DNA of 64,000 nt from Abyssibacter profundi (GCF_003151135.1 NZ_QEQK01000010.1:108477-172476), one strand, 5' to 3'; shown: positions 47,396-56,616, numbered from the stretch's first letter. Notes: generated by a model from the sequence alone, not told the origin. Program-made: numbers and translations.

Positions 47396-49792
47396 ATGAA
47401 CACTTCAAGGCAGATCTCGCGCCTGGACGGTCTGGTCGCCGCCTACGGCCGCTGGGTCGTGGACCACGTGTGGCTCACGCTATTGCTGTCGCTGGCCCTG
47501 GTCGCCGCCTGCAGTTATCCGCTGGTTGCCACGGTGGCTGGGACCGCCGGGCCAAAACTGGGGATGAGCAAGGACTACCGGGTGTACTTCGGCCCGGGGA
47601 ACCCGCAGTTGGTGGCCTTCGATCAGGTCCAGGACCGCTACACCAAGAATGACAACTCGCTCATTGTCATCGAACCCACGGCCAGTGACACCGCGTTCAA
47701 CCGCGACACGCTGGCCTTGGCCGAAGAACTCACCGACCGTGCCTGGGGGCTGATCTATTCGCTGCGCGTGGACTCGGTCACCAACTACCAGCATACGGAG
47801 GCAGATGGTGACGACCTGCTCGTCGCCCCGCTGGTCGAAGACGCACGCGAGCTCAGCGATGCACAAATCCAGCGGATTCGCGACATCGCGGTCAATGAAC
47901 CCCTGCTCATCGGTCGGCTGACCTCGGAATCCGGCCATGCCATCGCCGTCAATGTCGTGCATCAACTGCCGGCACTGGACGACTCGGAAGTCGAGGAGGT
48001 TGCGGCCGAAGTCCGCGCCCTGCGCGAGGACATGCTGGCCAAGTATCCGGACCACAATATCTACCTAACCGGCAGCAACTTCATGTCGGTGTCGTTTTCA
48101 GAGGCCAGCCAGCAGGATGTCGCGTCGCTCATCCCGCTGATGTACCTGGTGATTATTGTCATCACCTGGGTGCTGGTGCGCTCGATTGCCGGCACGGTCG
48201 GCACGCTGGGGGTGATCTTCACTTCGATGATGGCCTCGGTGGGGTTGACGGCCTACGCCGGCATCCAGTTCACGCCGCCGTCGATTTCCGCACCGCTCAT
48301 CGTCTCGACGCTGGCCGTAGCCGACTCCATCCATGTGCTGGTGTCGATGTTCGCCAACATGCGCGAGGGTCAGGACAAACGCTCGGCGCTAATCGAGTCG
48401 CTACGCGTGAACTTCATGCCCATCTTCCTGACCTCGGTCACCACGGCGCTAGGATTCCTATCGATTAACTTCGCCGACAGTCCGCCACTGCGCGATCTCG
48501 GCAATATCGTGGCGATGGGCGTCATCGTGGCCTGGCTGCTGTCGGTTAGCCTGCTGCCGGCGCTGATGATGCTGCTGCCCGTCAAGGTGCCGCAGCAATC
48601 GGGCGGCCTGTCGCGGCGCATGGAGTCGCTGGGCCAGTTCGTGGTTCACCGCAAGCGACCCGTGCTGATCGTCAGCATCGTCGTGGCCGCTGTGCTCTGC
48701 GCTCTGGTGCCGCTGAATCAGGCCAACGAAACCTTTGTGCATTACTTCGATACCAGCGTGAAGTTCCGCACCGACACCGACTGGGTGGCCGACAACATCA
48801 CCGGGCTGTACACCATGGAGTTCGACCTGGAGGCCCCCGGAGGCGCAGGCGGCGTCACCGATCCGGCGTATCTCAAACAACTCGACGCCTTCAAGCAATG
48901 GTGGCTGGCCGACCCACGCGTCAAGCATGTCGCCAGCGTGTCGGACATCTTCAAGCGCCTGAACAAGAACATGCACGGGGATGATCCGGCCTACTACCGC
49001 GTGCCCGACAACCCGGAGCTGGCCGCCCAGTATCTGCTGCTCTACGAGTTTTCGCTGCCGTTCGGCCTGGATCTGGGCAATCAGATCAACATCGACAAGT
49101 CGGCGACGCGGTTTTTCGTGGCCTTTGAGCATCTGGATGCCGTCGAGACACGCGCGTTGGTGGACGAAGCCCATGCCTGGCTCGCCGAGAACGCGCCCGG
49201 CATGGAAACCATTGGCGTCTCCCCGGCCGTGATGTTCTCGTACATCGCCGATCGCAACATCAAGAGCATGTTCATCGGCATGCCCGTGGCGCTGATCGGC
49301 ATCAGCTTTCTGCTGATTCTCGCGTTGGCCAGCTGGAAGATGGGCCTGTTGTCGCTCATCCCCAACCTGGTCCCGCTGGGACTGGCCTTCGGCCTGTGGG
49401 GCATCATCGACGGCAAGATCAACTTCACCATGGCCATCGTGCTGGGCATGACCGTGGGTATCGTCGTGGACGACACCATCCACTTCCTATCCAAATATCT
49501 GCGCGCACGGCGCGAGTTGGACCAAACACCGGAGCAAGCCATCGTCTATAGCTTCCGCACGGTGGGCACGGCGCTGACGACCACCAGCCTGATCCTGGTC
49601 GCCGGATTCGCCGTACTGGCGCAAAGCGCCTTTCTGCCCAATAGCGGTATGGCGCAGCTGACATCCATCGCCATCATCTGCGCGCTGATCGCCGATTTCT
49701 TCCTGCTCCCGACCCTGCTGTTGCTGTTGGACCGGGATCGCGAAACCACTTCTGAAACCCCCTTGGAGGATTCCCATGCCTACTCTCACTAA
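47396..49792 (+). CDS. RND/MMPL-superfamily lipid transporter
   Basis: A 798-residue transporter with two tandem halves. Each has one helix, a large periplasmic domain and five more helices. The first periplasmic domain begins DYRVYFGPGNPQLVAFD, and the membrane blocks include TLAVADSIHVLVS and GMTVGIVVDDTIHFLSKYLR, both with the SIHxLV/DDTIHF motif of the MMPL/HpnN-type branch. It likely moves hydrophobic molecules across the envelope. Its end overlaps the LolA-like gene by 17 bp, pointing to a joint machine. Confidence 0.88.
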   Translation: MNTSRQISRLDGLVAAYGRWVVDHVWLTLLLSLALVAACSYPLVATVAGTAGPKLGMSKDYRVYFGPGNPQLVAFDQVQDRYTKNDNSLIVIEPTASDTAFNRDTLALAEELTDRAWGLIYSLRVDSVTNYQHTEADGDDLLVAPLVEDARELSDAQIQRIRDIAVNEPLLIGRLTSESGHAIAVNVVHQLPALDDSEVEEVAAEVRALREDMLAKYPDHNIYLTGSNFMSVSFSEASQQDVASLIPLMYLVIIVITWVLVRSIAGTVGTLGVIFTSMMASVGLTAYAGIQFTPPSISAPLIVSTLAVADSIHVLVSMFANMREGQDKRSALIESLRVNFMPIFLTSVTTALGFLSINFADSPPLRDLGNIVAMGVIVAWLLSVSLLPALMMLLPVKVPQQSGGLSRRMESLGQFVVHRKRPVLIVSIVVAAVLCALVPLNQANETFVHYFDTSVKFRTDTDWVADNITGLYTMEFDLEAPGGAGGVTDPAYLKQLDAFKQWWLADPRVKHVASVSDIFKRLNKNMHGDDPAYYRVPDNPELAAQYLLLYEFSLPFGLDLGNQINIDKSATRFFVAFEHLDAVETRALVDEAHAWLAENAPGMETIGVSPAVMFSYIADRNIKSMFIGMPVALIGISFLLILALASWKMGLLSLIPNLVPLGLAFGLWGIIDGKINFTMAIVLGMTVGIVVDDTIHFLSKYLRARRELDQTPEQAIVYSFRTVGTALTTTSLILVAGFAVLAQSAFLPNSGMAQLTSIAIICALIADFFLLPTLLLLLDRDRETTSETPLEDSHAYSH

Positions 49793-50579
49793 AACACCTT
49801 GGTTTGGCGGCATCAGCCTGCTGCTGGCAGCCGCCCTGCCGCTGGGCGCCCAGGCGCAGGATGCCGAGGCCCGCGGTCTGGAGATCGCCACCGAAGCCGA
49901 TGCCCGTGACACCGGCTGGGGTGATTCGGTCGTCGACCTGACCATGATTCTGCGGAACAAGAACGGTGACGAGTCGATTCGCGAAATGCGCTCTCGCGCG
50001 CTGGAAGTGGCCGACGATGGCGACAAGAGCATGATCATCTTCGACCAGCCGCGCGATGTGCGTGGTACGGCGCTGCTGACCTACTCGCATAAGACGGGTG
50101 ACGACGATCAATGGCTTTATCTGCCGGCGCTCAAGCGGGTCAAGCGCATCGCCAGCAGCAACAAATCGGGCCCATTCATGGGCAGCGAGTTCGCCTATGA
50201 GGATTTGTCCTCGCAGGAAATCGAGAAGTACACATACAAGTACCTGCGCGACGAAACGCTGGACGGCGAGCAGGTCTTTGTCATCGAGCGCTATCCCACC
50301 GACGAAAACTCGGGCTACACCAAGCAAATCGTCTGGATGGACCAGGCCGAGTACCGCCCGCGCAAGATCGAGTTTTACGACCGGAAGAATTCGCATCTCA
50401 AGACGCTGACGCTGCACGAGTACCAGGAGTATCTGGATGACTACTGGCGCCCGGGTCGGATGGAAATGGTCAATCACCAGACCGGCAAGTCGACCACGCT
50501 GAAATTCGAGAACTACGCGTTCCAGGAAGGCCTGGACGACCGCGATTTCGACCAGTCAGCGCTGAAGCGCGCTCGCTAG
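49776..50579 (+). CDS. LolA-like outer-membrane lipoprotein-sorting protein
   Basis: A 267-residue exported protein (signal through about LPLGAQAQ) of the 'outer membrane lipoprotein-sorting protein' family with a LolA/LolB-like fold. Characteristic text includes MTMILRNKNGDESIREMRSR-type N-terminal strands, DQWLYLPALKRVKRI, and KSGPFMGSEFAYEDL. It is repeatedly paired with MMPL/RND transporters and probably receives lipid from the transporter in the periplasm. It overlaps the transporter gene. Confidence 0.85.
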   Translation: MPTLTKTPWFGGISLLLAAALPLGAQAQDAEARGLEIATEADARDTGWGDSVVDLTMILRNKNGDESIREMRSRALEVADDGDKSMIIFDQPRDVRGTALLTYSHKTGDDDQWLYLPALKRVKRIASSNKSGPFMGSEFAYEDLSSQEIEKYTYKYLRDETLDGEQVFVIERYPTDENSGYTKQIVWMDQAEYRPRKIEFYDRKNSHLKTLTLHEYQEYLDDYWRPGRMEMVNHQTGKSTTLKFENYAFQEGLDDRDFDQSALKRAR

Positions 50580-50587
50580 GCCCGATC

Positions 50588-51394
50588 ATGAGTACGACGA
50601 AATTTGCCGACCTGATCGGCGGGATGACGGCTGCCCCGGAACAATCGCTGACATTCAGCGAAGACTGGAGCCAGGGCCGGGCCATTTACGGTGGGCTTGT
50701 CGGCGCGGTGCTGTACCAGGCCATGCGCGGTCAGGTACCCGCCGAGCGCGACCTGCGTGCCATGACGGTGGCATTTGTCGGCCCGGTCGCACCGGAGACC
50801 GCCACCGTGACCAGCACCGTGTTGCGGCAGGGCAAGTCCGTCACCCAGATGGAAGCCCGGATCATCCAGCATGACCAGGTCTGCGCCACCGCCACGGCCA
50901 GCTTCGGCGGCGGCCGGGATTCCGACATCGTGATCCCGGGCACCGCCCGCCCCGAGGCCCCACCACCCGACCAGGGCCTGCAACTGCCGCAGATCCCGGG
51001 CATGACCCCGGTGTTCCTCCAACACTATGACCTGGTCTGGACGCAGGGGGGCGTGCCGTTCTCCAACACCCCGCAGCCCGACTTCGCGGGATGGTGCCGC
51101 TACCGGGACCCGGTCGGTCAGGGCGACGCGGTTCTCATCGGCCTGCTCGATGTCTGGCCGCCCAGCGTGTTGCCCATGCTCAATCGGCCGGCACCGGCCA
51201 GTTCCATGACCTGGTCCTTCGACCTGCTCAACCCACCCGGCGACGCCGGCGCGGGGGATGACTGGTGGTACTACGACGTCCACACCCAGGGCGCCCGGGA
51301 CGGCTTTGCCCAGGCCGATGCCCGCCTGTGGAGACCCGATGGCCAACTGGCCGCGGTCAGCCGCCAATCGGTTGTGGTGTTCGACAAGCGCTAG
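50588..51394 (+). CDS. Acyl-CoA thioesterase family protein (double hotdog)
   Basis: A 268-residue TesB-like thioesterase. The N-terminal hotdog includes SEDWSQGRAIYGGLVGAVLY and MTVAFVGPVAP. The second hotdog includes DDWWYYDVHTQGARDGFAQ and ends RQSVVVFDKR. It would hydrolyse an acyl-CoA. It is 8 nt after the LolA-like gene and last in the TetR-MMPL operon, before a strong terminator. Confidence 0.82.
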   Translation: MSTTKFADLIGGMTAAPEQSLTFSEDWSQGRAIYGGLVGAVLYQAMRGQVPAERDLRAMTVAFVGPVAPETATVTSTVLRQGKSVTQMEARIIQHDQVCATATASFGGGRDSDIVIPGTARPEAPPPDQGLQLPQIPGMTPVFLQHYDLVWTQGGVPFSNTPQPDFAGWCRYRDPVGQGDAVLIGLLDVWPPSVLPMLNRPAPASSMTWSFDLLNPPGDAGAGDDWWYYDVHTQGARDGFAQADARLWRPDGQLAAVSRQSVVVFDKR

Positions 51395-51399
51395 AAAAA

Positions 51400-51438
51400 G
51401 GGTGCTGTCGCGGAGTAACGACAGCACCCACTCCTTTT
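51400..51438. terminator. Bidirectional rho-independent terminator
   Basis: A perfect 11-bp stem (51400-51410 with 51419-51429) with an 8-nt loop, followed by TTTT at 51435-51438. Five As precede it at 51395-51399, which gives a T-run on the other strand. It ends the thioesterase operon. Confidence 0.88.
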
Positions 51439-51574
51439 ATAACAAGCACTTAGGCGCTTTCCCGGCCTCGGCGTTGCCGTCGGGCAACAGTTCTGAGCCC
51501 GCATGGGGCGCTCGATCGGGCGAGGCGCGCCCGATCCCTGAATTAATTCTTACAATTCAACGTTTTACATCATC

Positions 51575-51589
51575 TGGCATCGCGATTGC
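51575..51589 (+). promoter_or_regulatory. Sigma-54 (-24/-12) promoter candidate
   Basis: TGGCAT at 51575-51580, 5 nt, TTGC at 51586-51589, with GG and GC 10 nt apart, 63 bp before the BON-protein ATG. Very similar to the element at 33685. Confidence 0.55.
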
Positions 51590-51651
51590 GCCCACGGTGG
51601 CGTCGATGCGAACAGGCATCGGCCTTTCATCCCAATCGAAGGACGAGGCAG

Positions 51652-52323
51652 ATGAACAACAGCAAGCACACAGACAGCCAAACACCCGCCCGCCGCCTGA
51701 CACGCGGGCTGGTCGTAGTGGGCCTGAGTGTCTCCCCGCTGGCGCTGGTCGCCGCACCCATCGGCCATCACGACACCCATCATCCGGTGCTCAGCGCAGC
51801 CGGTGATGACGTCGAATCCGGCAGTGAACGGAGTTTCACCGGCGCCGCCTATGACGCGTTTCTAGAGGGTCGCCTGGTCACCGCTTACACGGTCAACCAG
51901 AGCCTGAACCCGTTCGATCTGGACGTGAACGTCCACAAGCAAAAGGCCACCATCGGCGGGACGGTCGAGACCGAAGTCCAGCGTGATCTGGCCATCGAAA
52001 TCGCCTCGGGCATGGACGCCATACTCGACGTGGACGACGAAATCGCCGTTGAGCCCGAGCTGGACACCCAAGCCCGGCAGGACGATGGCTTCGGCGACAC
52101 CATGGACGATGCCAGCACGACGGCTGCGGTGAAGACCCGCCTGCTGGCCAATGACTCCACCAGTGGTTTGAGCATCGATGTCGACACCAACGATTCGGTC
52201 GTGACCTTGACGGGTCGTGTCGAGTCCGATGCCGAGGCCGAGCTGGCCAAGCAAATCGCCTACAACACGGACGGCGTACACGATGTGATCGACAAGCTCA
52301 CCGTGGAAGACGCCACGTCCTAA
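51652..52323 (+). CDS. Exported two-BON-domain protein
   Basis: A 223-residue protein with an N-terminal export signal (hydrophobic GLVVVGLSVSPLALVA) and two BON domains. The first is around AYTVNQSLNPFDLDVNVHKQ, with the G of IGGTVETE, and the second around AVKTRLLANDSTSGLSIDVD with LTGRVESDAE. BON proteins such as OsmY bind membrane lipid and serve under osmotic stress. The frame is open upstream to 51586, but ATG 51652 follows GGACGAGG and starts the signal. It lies behind a sigma-54-like promoter. Confidence 0.85.
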   Translation: MNNSKHTDSQTPARRLTRGLVVVGLSVSPLALVAAPIGHHDTHHPVLSAAGDDVESGSERSFTGAAYDAFLEGRLVTAYTVNQSLNPFDLDVNVHKQKATIGGTVETEVQRDLAIEIASGMDAILDVDDEIAVEPELDTQARQDDGFGDTMDDASTTAAVKTRLLANDSTSGLSIDVDTNDSVVTLTGRVESDAEAELAKQIAYNTDGVHDVIDKLTVEDATS

Positions 52324-52443
52324 GCGTAGCGCCTGGCAGCCACTGCGCTGTCGTCGGGCCGGGGCGTCTCCGGCCCACCCCTTTACGAATCGCCGCTGCG
52401 CCCGGCGCGGCGGCCCCTGCTTTCATTTCAATGGAGTGACAAC

Positions 52444-53013
52444 ATGAACATGACGTTCAAGACACTACTCGCCTCAGGTTTGGCCGCAACGCTTTGCGCA
52501 CCCGCTGCGCTGGCCCAACAGGCCGACTTCGACCCCTACGGCTACGTCGGTGCAGACATCGGCTATTTCCGCGTCGAATCCGAGGAATTCCCCGACGATG
52601 ACGACAATGTCGAAGACAACCGCACCAGCTATCGTCTGCGTGTCGGCGGTCGCCTGACGCCCGTGATCGGCATCGAAGGTGGTTACACCGACTTTGGCGA
52701 CTATGACGAGGGCGCTGCAACCTACACGGCCGACGGCCTGACGCTGGCCGGCGTGCTGCACATCCCGCTGGGCGAGCGGGCTTCGGTGTACGGCAAGCTG
52801 GGTGAGCTCTTCTGGGATGCCGAAGCCGAGGGACCGCTGGGTGGTCGCGCGACCACGGACGGCGAAGACGTCTTCTACGGTGTGGGCGCGAGCCTGCCGC
52901 TGGGTGAAGTCGTTGCGCTCAACCTCGGTTACGAGCGCTACGCCCTGGACGACACCGATGTCGACCTGGCCGCCGTTGGCCTCGACTTGCAGTTTGGTGG
53001 CAGCCGCTACTAA
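52444..53013 (+). CDS. Small outer-membrane beta-barrel protein
   Basis: A 189-residue protein with the signal MNMTFKTLLASGLAATLCA through ALAQQ and eight alternating strands, YGYVGADIGYFRVESEEF through VDLAAVGLDLQFGGSRY. It ends in an aromatic residue as barrels do, resembling the OmpA/OmpX transmembrane domain. Loop 1 is very acidic. There is no peptidoglycan-binding domain. It lies 120 bp after the BON gene, with GGAG near the ATG, and is followed by a strong terminator. Confidence 0.82.
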   Translation: MNMTFKTLLASGLAATLCAPAALAQQADFDPYGYVGADIGYFRVESEEFPDDDDNVEDNRTSYRLRVGGRLTPVIGIEGGYTDFGDYDEGAATYTADGLTLAGVLHIPLGERASVYGKLGELFWDAEAEGPLGGRATTDGEDVFYGVGASLPLGEVVALNLGYERYALDDTDVDLAAVGLDLQFGGSRY

Positions 53014-53034
53014 TTCGCTCAGGCCAAGATGAAC

Positions 53035-53072
53035 AGCGCCCCATGGCAATCCGCCATGGGGCGCTTTGTTTT
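53035..53072 (+). terminator. Rho-independent terminator after the barrel gene
   Basis: A perfect 13-bp stem (53035-53047 with 53053-53065), a 5-nt loop, then TTTGTTTT. It sits between convergent genes and could stop both. Confidence 0.9.
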
Positions 53073-53085
53073 GGGCGGTCGTTCG

Positions 53086-53487
53086 CTAGCGGATCGGGCC
53101 GCCGCGTCCACCGGTTGGGTCGATCAGACCCGCACCACCGGCGGGCTGTTGACCCGGCACGACGATGGAGGACTGCTGCTCGCGCCGCATCTGATTAATC
53201 TCCTCGATGGTCTGCTCGAGGGCGGCGCGCGCCGCATCACCGTACTGCGCCACTGCCTCGGCCAGCGTCGGACCCGGCAGTTCAAAATTCAGCGGCAGGG
53301 CGCCACCCGGCGTGTACACACTGGCCTGACCTTCGAACAGCACCGGCCGGGACGCATCATCCTCGCCATCCACGGTAATCGGAACCAGCTTGCGAATACC
53401 GCCAGTCTTGCGGTCGCTGTACACCTCTTCACGGTAAAGACTGCTGTCGTCGAGCTTGAAATCGGGGAGTTCGGGCTGCTGTGCCAT
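53086..53487 (-). CDS. Conserved hypothetical cytoplasmic protein
   Basis: A 133-residue soluble protein, no signal or membrane helix. The N-terminal part looks folded (DFKLDDSSLYREEVYSDRK, RKLVPITVDG). A helix LAEAVAQYGDAARAALEQTI follows, and the tail is Gly/Pro-rich, VVPGQQPAGGAGLIDPTG. I do not recognise the family with confidence. Composition and codon use match neighbours. It converges on the barrel gene and is divergent from the acylase region. Confidence 0.65.
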   Translation of the reverse strand: MAQQPELPDFKLDDSSLYREEVYSDRKTGGIRKLVPITVDGEDDASRPVLFEGQASVYTPGGALPLNFELPGPTLAEAVAQYGDAARAALEQTIEEINQMRREQQSSIVVPGQQPAGGAGLIDPTGGRGGPIR

Positions 53488-53659
53488 AGGTTGCCTGTAC
53501 TGATGCGGTCAAGTGAGAAGGCTGCATACGGTAGTCGATTCCACCTCGACAGGTCATGCGACCGGCAACTCCAAGGACCGACACCCACGTTCGTCGGTCC
53601 AGGGCGGCCGTTCAAGGCACGACTGAGACCACCTCGACAAAACTTGACGCGGCGTTGAC

Positions 53660-53770
53660 AAAGCGTTGTGCAGGGTGGGAACCATCCTGACGGCTGGGGA
53701 GCCGAGTGGGGTGGTACCAACCGCTAGTTGGCGGACTGTAGCGAAAGCTCGGTCCGCTATTTTTTTGTGT
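53660..53770 (+). ncRNA. Candidate structured RNA or leader ending in a terminator
   Basis: Within the 409-bp gap between 53488 and 53896 several stems occur in series on the plus strand. They are 53673-53678 with 53682-53687 (6 bp, one G-U, GAA loop), 53692-53695 with 53700-53703, and 53717-53721 with 53727-53731, followed by the terminator hairpin. The third stem competes slightly with the terminator, as in attenuators. It could be a small RNA or a leader controlling the acylase gene 130 bp downstream. No -10 box is convincing and no known RNA family is recognised. The rest of the gap (53488-53659) shows nothing I can name. Confidence 0.35.
53731..53766 (+). terminator. Rho-independent terminator upstream of the acylase gene
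   Basis: Outer stem GCGGAC/GTCCGC (53731-53736 with 53752-53757), inner stem AGC/GCT with a GAAA tetraloop (53740-53749), then seven Ts at 53760-53766. No coding sequence on this strand precedes it within 700 bp. Confidence 0.75.
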
Positions 53771-53896
53771 CCGAACTTGGACGCCGGGCTCAAAGCAACG
53801 GCTGCTGCGTTAAGATGTGAGGGCTTGGGACAAAGATCCCAGCCGACTACAACATCCCCCCGGCGCAGACCTGCCCGGGCGGTGCAGGAGACAACA

Positions 53897-56314
53897 ATGC
53901 GACACTCGATTCTAGGCGCCAGCACGCTGGCCGCCGCACTGCTGTTGACCAGCGGCTGCGGCAGTTCCCAACGGATCGGCGACAACGCCGGGGGTGACGA
54001 TCCGGTCACCGGCACCCTGACCTATGACGCCCAGATCAAGCGGGGCTCGTTCGGTGTCCCCCATATCACCGGGAATGATTACGGGGATATCGGCTACGGC
54101 TATGGATATGTCCACGCAGAAGACAATCTCTGCGTACTGGCCGAGGACCTGATCACCATTCAGGGTGAGCGCGCGCGTTACTTCGGCCGCGACGGCACGT
54201 ATACGCTCCAGGCCAATGGCAATACCTCCAACAACGTCGAATCCGACTTTTTCTGGCGCCATGTCGCCACCGCCGAGCGCGTCGCCGCACTGGCCGCTGA
54301 CGCCAGCCCGGAAGCTGCCGCCGCCACGGCGGGCTTTGCGGCGGGTTACTCACGCTACGTCGCCGAGCTGAAAGCGGGCGAGCATCCCGGTCGCCACGCC
54401 AGTTGCCGCGATGCCGAGTGGGTCACGCCGATCACTGCCACCGATATATACCGCCGCTATTTCCGGCTGTCGGTCCTGGCCAGTAGCTCGGTGTTTGTCA
54501 GCGAGATTGCCGGGGCCCAACCGCCGGTTGGGGGCCAGCAGCAGACCACCAGCAGCGTGGACCGCGCCGAATTCCCGCTCAGCAATGGCCTGGATATCGG
54601 CAGCAACATGTATGCACTATCGGCCGGTGCCACCCAGTCGGGCCAATCCATGCTGTTCGGCAATCCACATTTTCCGTGGATTGGCACCGAGCGGCTGTAC
54701 CAGGCGCATATGACGATTCCGGGTGAACTCGACATCATGGGCGCCGCGCTATACGGCGTACCCGCCGCGCTGATCGGGTTTAACGAAAACGTGGCCTGGA
54801 GTCACACGGTTTCAACGGCCTACCGCTTCACGTTCTACGAGCTGACCCTGGCGCCTGGCGATCCGACCAGTTACGTGTTCGACGGCGAAACCGTGGCTAT
54901 GGAGCCCACCGAGTACACCGTGCAGGTGCTGGAGTCCGACGGCTCCATCACCGAAGAGACCCGTACGCTATACAAGAGCCGCTTCGGCCCCATGCTGACG
55001 CTCACGGTCTCCGGGGTTCCGGTACTGCCCTGGGGCACGGACCGGGCCTATACGCTGCGCGATGCCAATGCCGAGAACACGCGGCTGATCAACCAGTTCT
55101 TCGAATGGAATCGCGCCGATTCGCTGGAAGAATTCATCGAGCTGCACGCCTCCGTGCTGGGCGTACCCTGGGTCAACACCATCGCTACCGGGCCCGGTGG
55201 GCAGGCGTACTACGGAGATGTGACCGTGGTGCCCAACGTGCCGGACAGCAAGGTCCAAGCCTGCCAAAGCACGGTGTCAGCCGCCTTTGCCCAGCTGGTT
55301 CCCGGACTGCCCGTGCTCTCCGGCAACCAGGCCAGCTGCGACTGGGACACCGACGAGGACGCTCCGGCACCCGGCATCTTCGGGCCGTCGAACCTGCCCA
55401 CACTGGTCCGCGACGACTGGGTGCATAACTGCAATGACAGCTACTGGCTAACCCATCCGGAAGAGCCGATCACCGGCTTTGCGGCCATCATCGGCAACGA
55501 GGAATCGGCCCGCTCACTACGCACACGGCTTTGCATTCGCCACGTGCAGGAACGCCTGGACGGCAGCGATGGCCGGCCCGGCACGGGCTTTGCCGATCTG
55601 GCCGAGCTGCAGGACATCGTGTTGTCGAGCGCCGTGTACACCGCCCGCATTGCACTGGATGACGTGCTCGCTGATATCTGCCCAACCGGGACCGCAATCA
55701 GCAGTGGCGGCACGCCTGTCGATATTTCCGGCGCCTGCGCCGTCCTGGAAACCTGGGACCGCTCCAACAACCTGGATGCGGTGGGCGGTCATATCTGGCG
55801 GGAGTTCTGGCGCCGCGCCGACGACACCAGCCTGCCGCTGTGGCTGACGCCGTTCAGCGTGGATGACCCGGTCAACACGCCACGGGATCTCAACACCGCC
55901 AACCCGGAGGTCATTGCGGCGCTGGCTGATGCCGTGGAAGTGCTGGGCGATCAGGGCGTGGCACTGGATGCGACCATGGGCAGCCTGCAGACCTCGAACG
56001 TGCACGACCCGATCCCGATCTTCGGCGGTGAGGGCTTCGAAGGCTCATTCACCATTGCCGGCCGGGCCAATCTGGTCGACGGCGGCTATCCGGTTATCCG
56101 CGGTAACAGCTATATCCAGACCGTCACCTGGGACGACAATGGCGATCCGGTCGCCGAAGGCTTTGTGACCTACTCGCAGTCCACCGACCCGGCGTCACCG
56201 TACTTCCAGGACATGACGCAGGCCTATTCGGACAAGCAGTGGATTCCGTGGCGGTTCACCCCGGATCAAATCGCCGCCGACCCCAATCTCAGCGAGTTCC
56301 GCATCAGCGAGTAA
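53897..56314 (+). CDS. Penicillin acylase-family lipoprotein (PvdQ/QuiP-type)
   Basis: An 805-residue Ntn-hydrolase precursor. Lipobox LLTSGC places the lipidated Cys at 21. The alpha chain contains YGYVHAEDNLCVLAEDL. The autoprocessing site and nucleophile is Ser236 in DIGSNMYALSAG, followed by the conserved FGNPHFPWIG and FNENVAWSHTVS of AHL and aculeacin acylases. Mature enzyme would be alpha and beta chains on the envelope, cleaving N-acyl amides such as acyl-homoserine lactones. Substrate is inferred from family. The frame is open to 53666, but ATG 53897 follows CAGGAGA and starts the signal. Confidence 0.88.
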   Translation: MRHSILGASTLAAALLLTSGCGSSQRIGDNAGGDDPVTGTLTYDAQIKRGSFGVPHITGNDYGDIGYGYGYVHAEDNLCVLAEDLITIQGERARYFGRDGTYTLQANGNTSNNVESDFFWRHVATAERVAALAADASPEAAAATAGFAAGYSRYVAELKAGEHPGRHASCRDAEWVTPITATDIYRRYFRLSVLASSSVFVSEIAGAQPPVGGQQQTTSSVDRAEFPLSNGLDIGSNMYALSAGATQSGQSMLFGNPHFPWIGTERLYQAHMTIPGELDIMGAALYGVPAALIGFNENVAWSHTVSTAYRFTFYELTLAPGDPTSYVFDGETVAMEPTEYTVQVLESDGSITEETRTLYKSRFGPMLTLTVSGVPVLPWGTDRAYTLRDANAENTRLINQFFEWNRADSLEEFIELHASVLGVPWVNTIATGPGGQAYYGDVTVVPNVPDSKVQACQSTVSAAFAQLVPGLPVLSGNQASCDWDTDEDAPAPGIFGPSNLPTLVRDDWVHNCNDSYWLTHPEEPITGFAAIIGNEESARSLRTRLCIRHVQERLDGSDGRPGTGFADLAELQDIVLSSAVYTARIALDDVLADICPTGTAISSGGTPVDISGACAVLETWDRSNNLDAVGGHIWREFWRRADDTSLPLWLTPFSVDDPVNTPRDLNTANPEVIAALADAVEVLGDQGVALDATMGSLQTSNVHDPIPIFGGEGFEGSFTIAGRANLVDGGYPVIRGNSYIQTVTWDDNGDPVAEGFVTYSQSTDPASPYFQDMTQAYSDKQWIPWRFTPDQIAADPNLSEFRISE

Positions 56315-56320
56315 CACGCC

Positions 56321-56365
56321 GACCGGCCTGCGGTGCGCCCAAACCACCGCAGGCCGGTCTCCTTA
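56321..56365 (+). terminator. Rho-independent terminator after the acylase
   Basis: A perfect 15-bp stem (56321-56335 with 56345-56359) with a 9-nt loop, followed by TCCTTAT. The long GC stem makes it convincing despite the short T-run. Confidence 0.8.
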
Positions 56366-56616
56366 TCCGGCTCTTGTGGGCGACCGTCGTGGCGGCCTGG
56401 GGACTCGTGTCGCTGGCCGAATGTGGGGGCTGTATTGGCGAGGGACTGGGTGACGCTAAAAGTTGCGAAATTGCCGCTACGTTGGCTTCCTTTATCGAAG
56501 CGCTCCGATTATCAAGCTTGAATTCAGACACCAAGCGAGAAAATATTGTGGCAAGCTGACGTTAAGGCTCGTTGGAGTCGGGAAAGCTCTGACGGAGCGA
56601 TTGGGGGCGTCAGCCA
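56366..56616 (+). other. Upstream region of the hsd cassette
   Basis: No gene is seen. The right half (about 56455-56560) is noticeably more AT-rich than the surroundings, marking the probable left edge of the acquired restriction cassette. A weak promoter candidate is TTGAAT at 56518-56523 and AAATAT at 56541-56546, 17 nt apart, 70 bp before hsdR. Confidence 0.4.

Noticed and set aside
52330..52350. Third sigma-54-like element before the barrel gene (TGGCAG near 52334)
   Set aside because: The -12 part does not match TTGC, so the resemblance is too weak.
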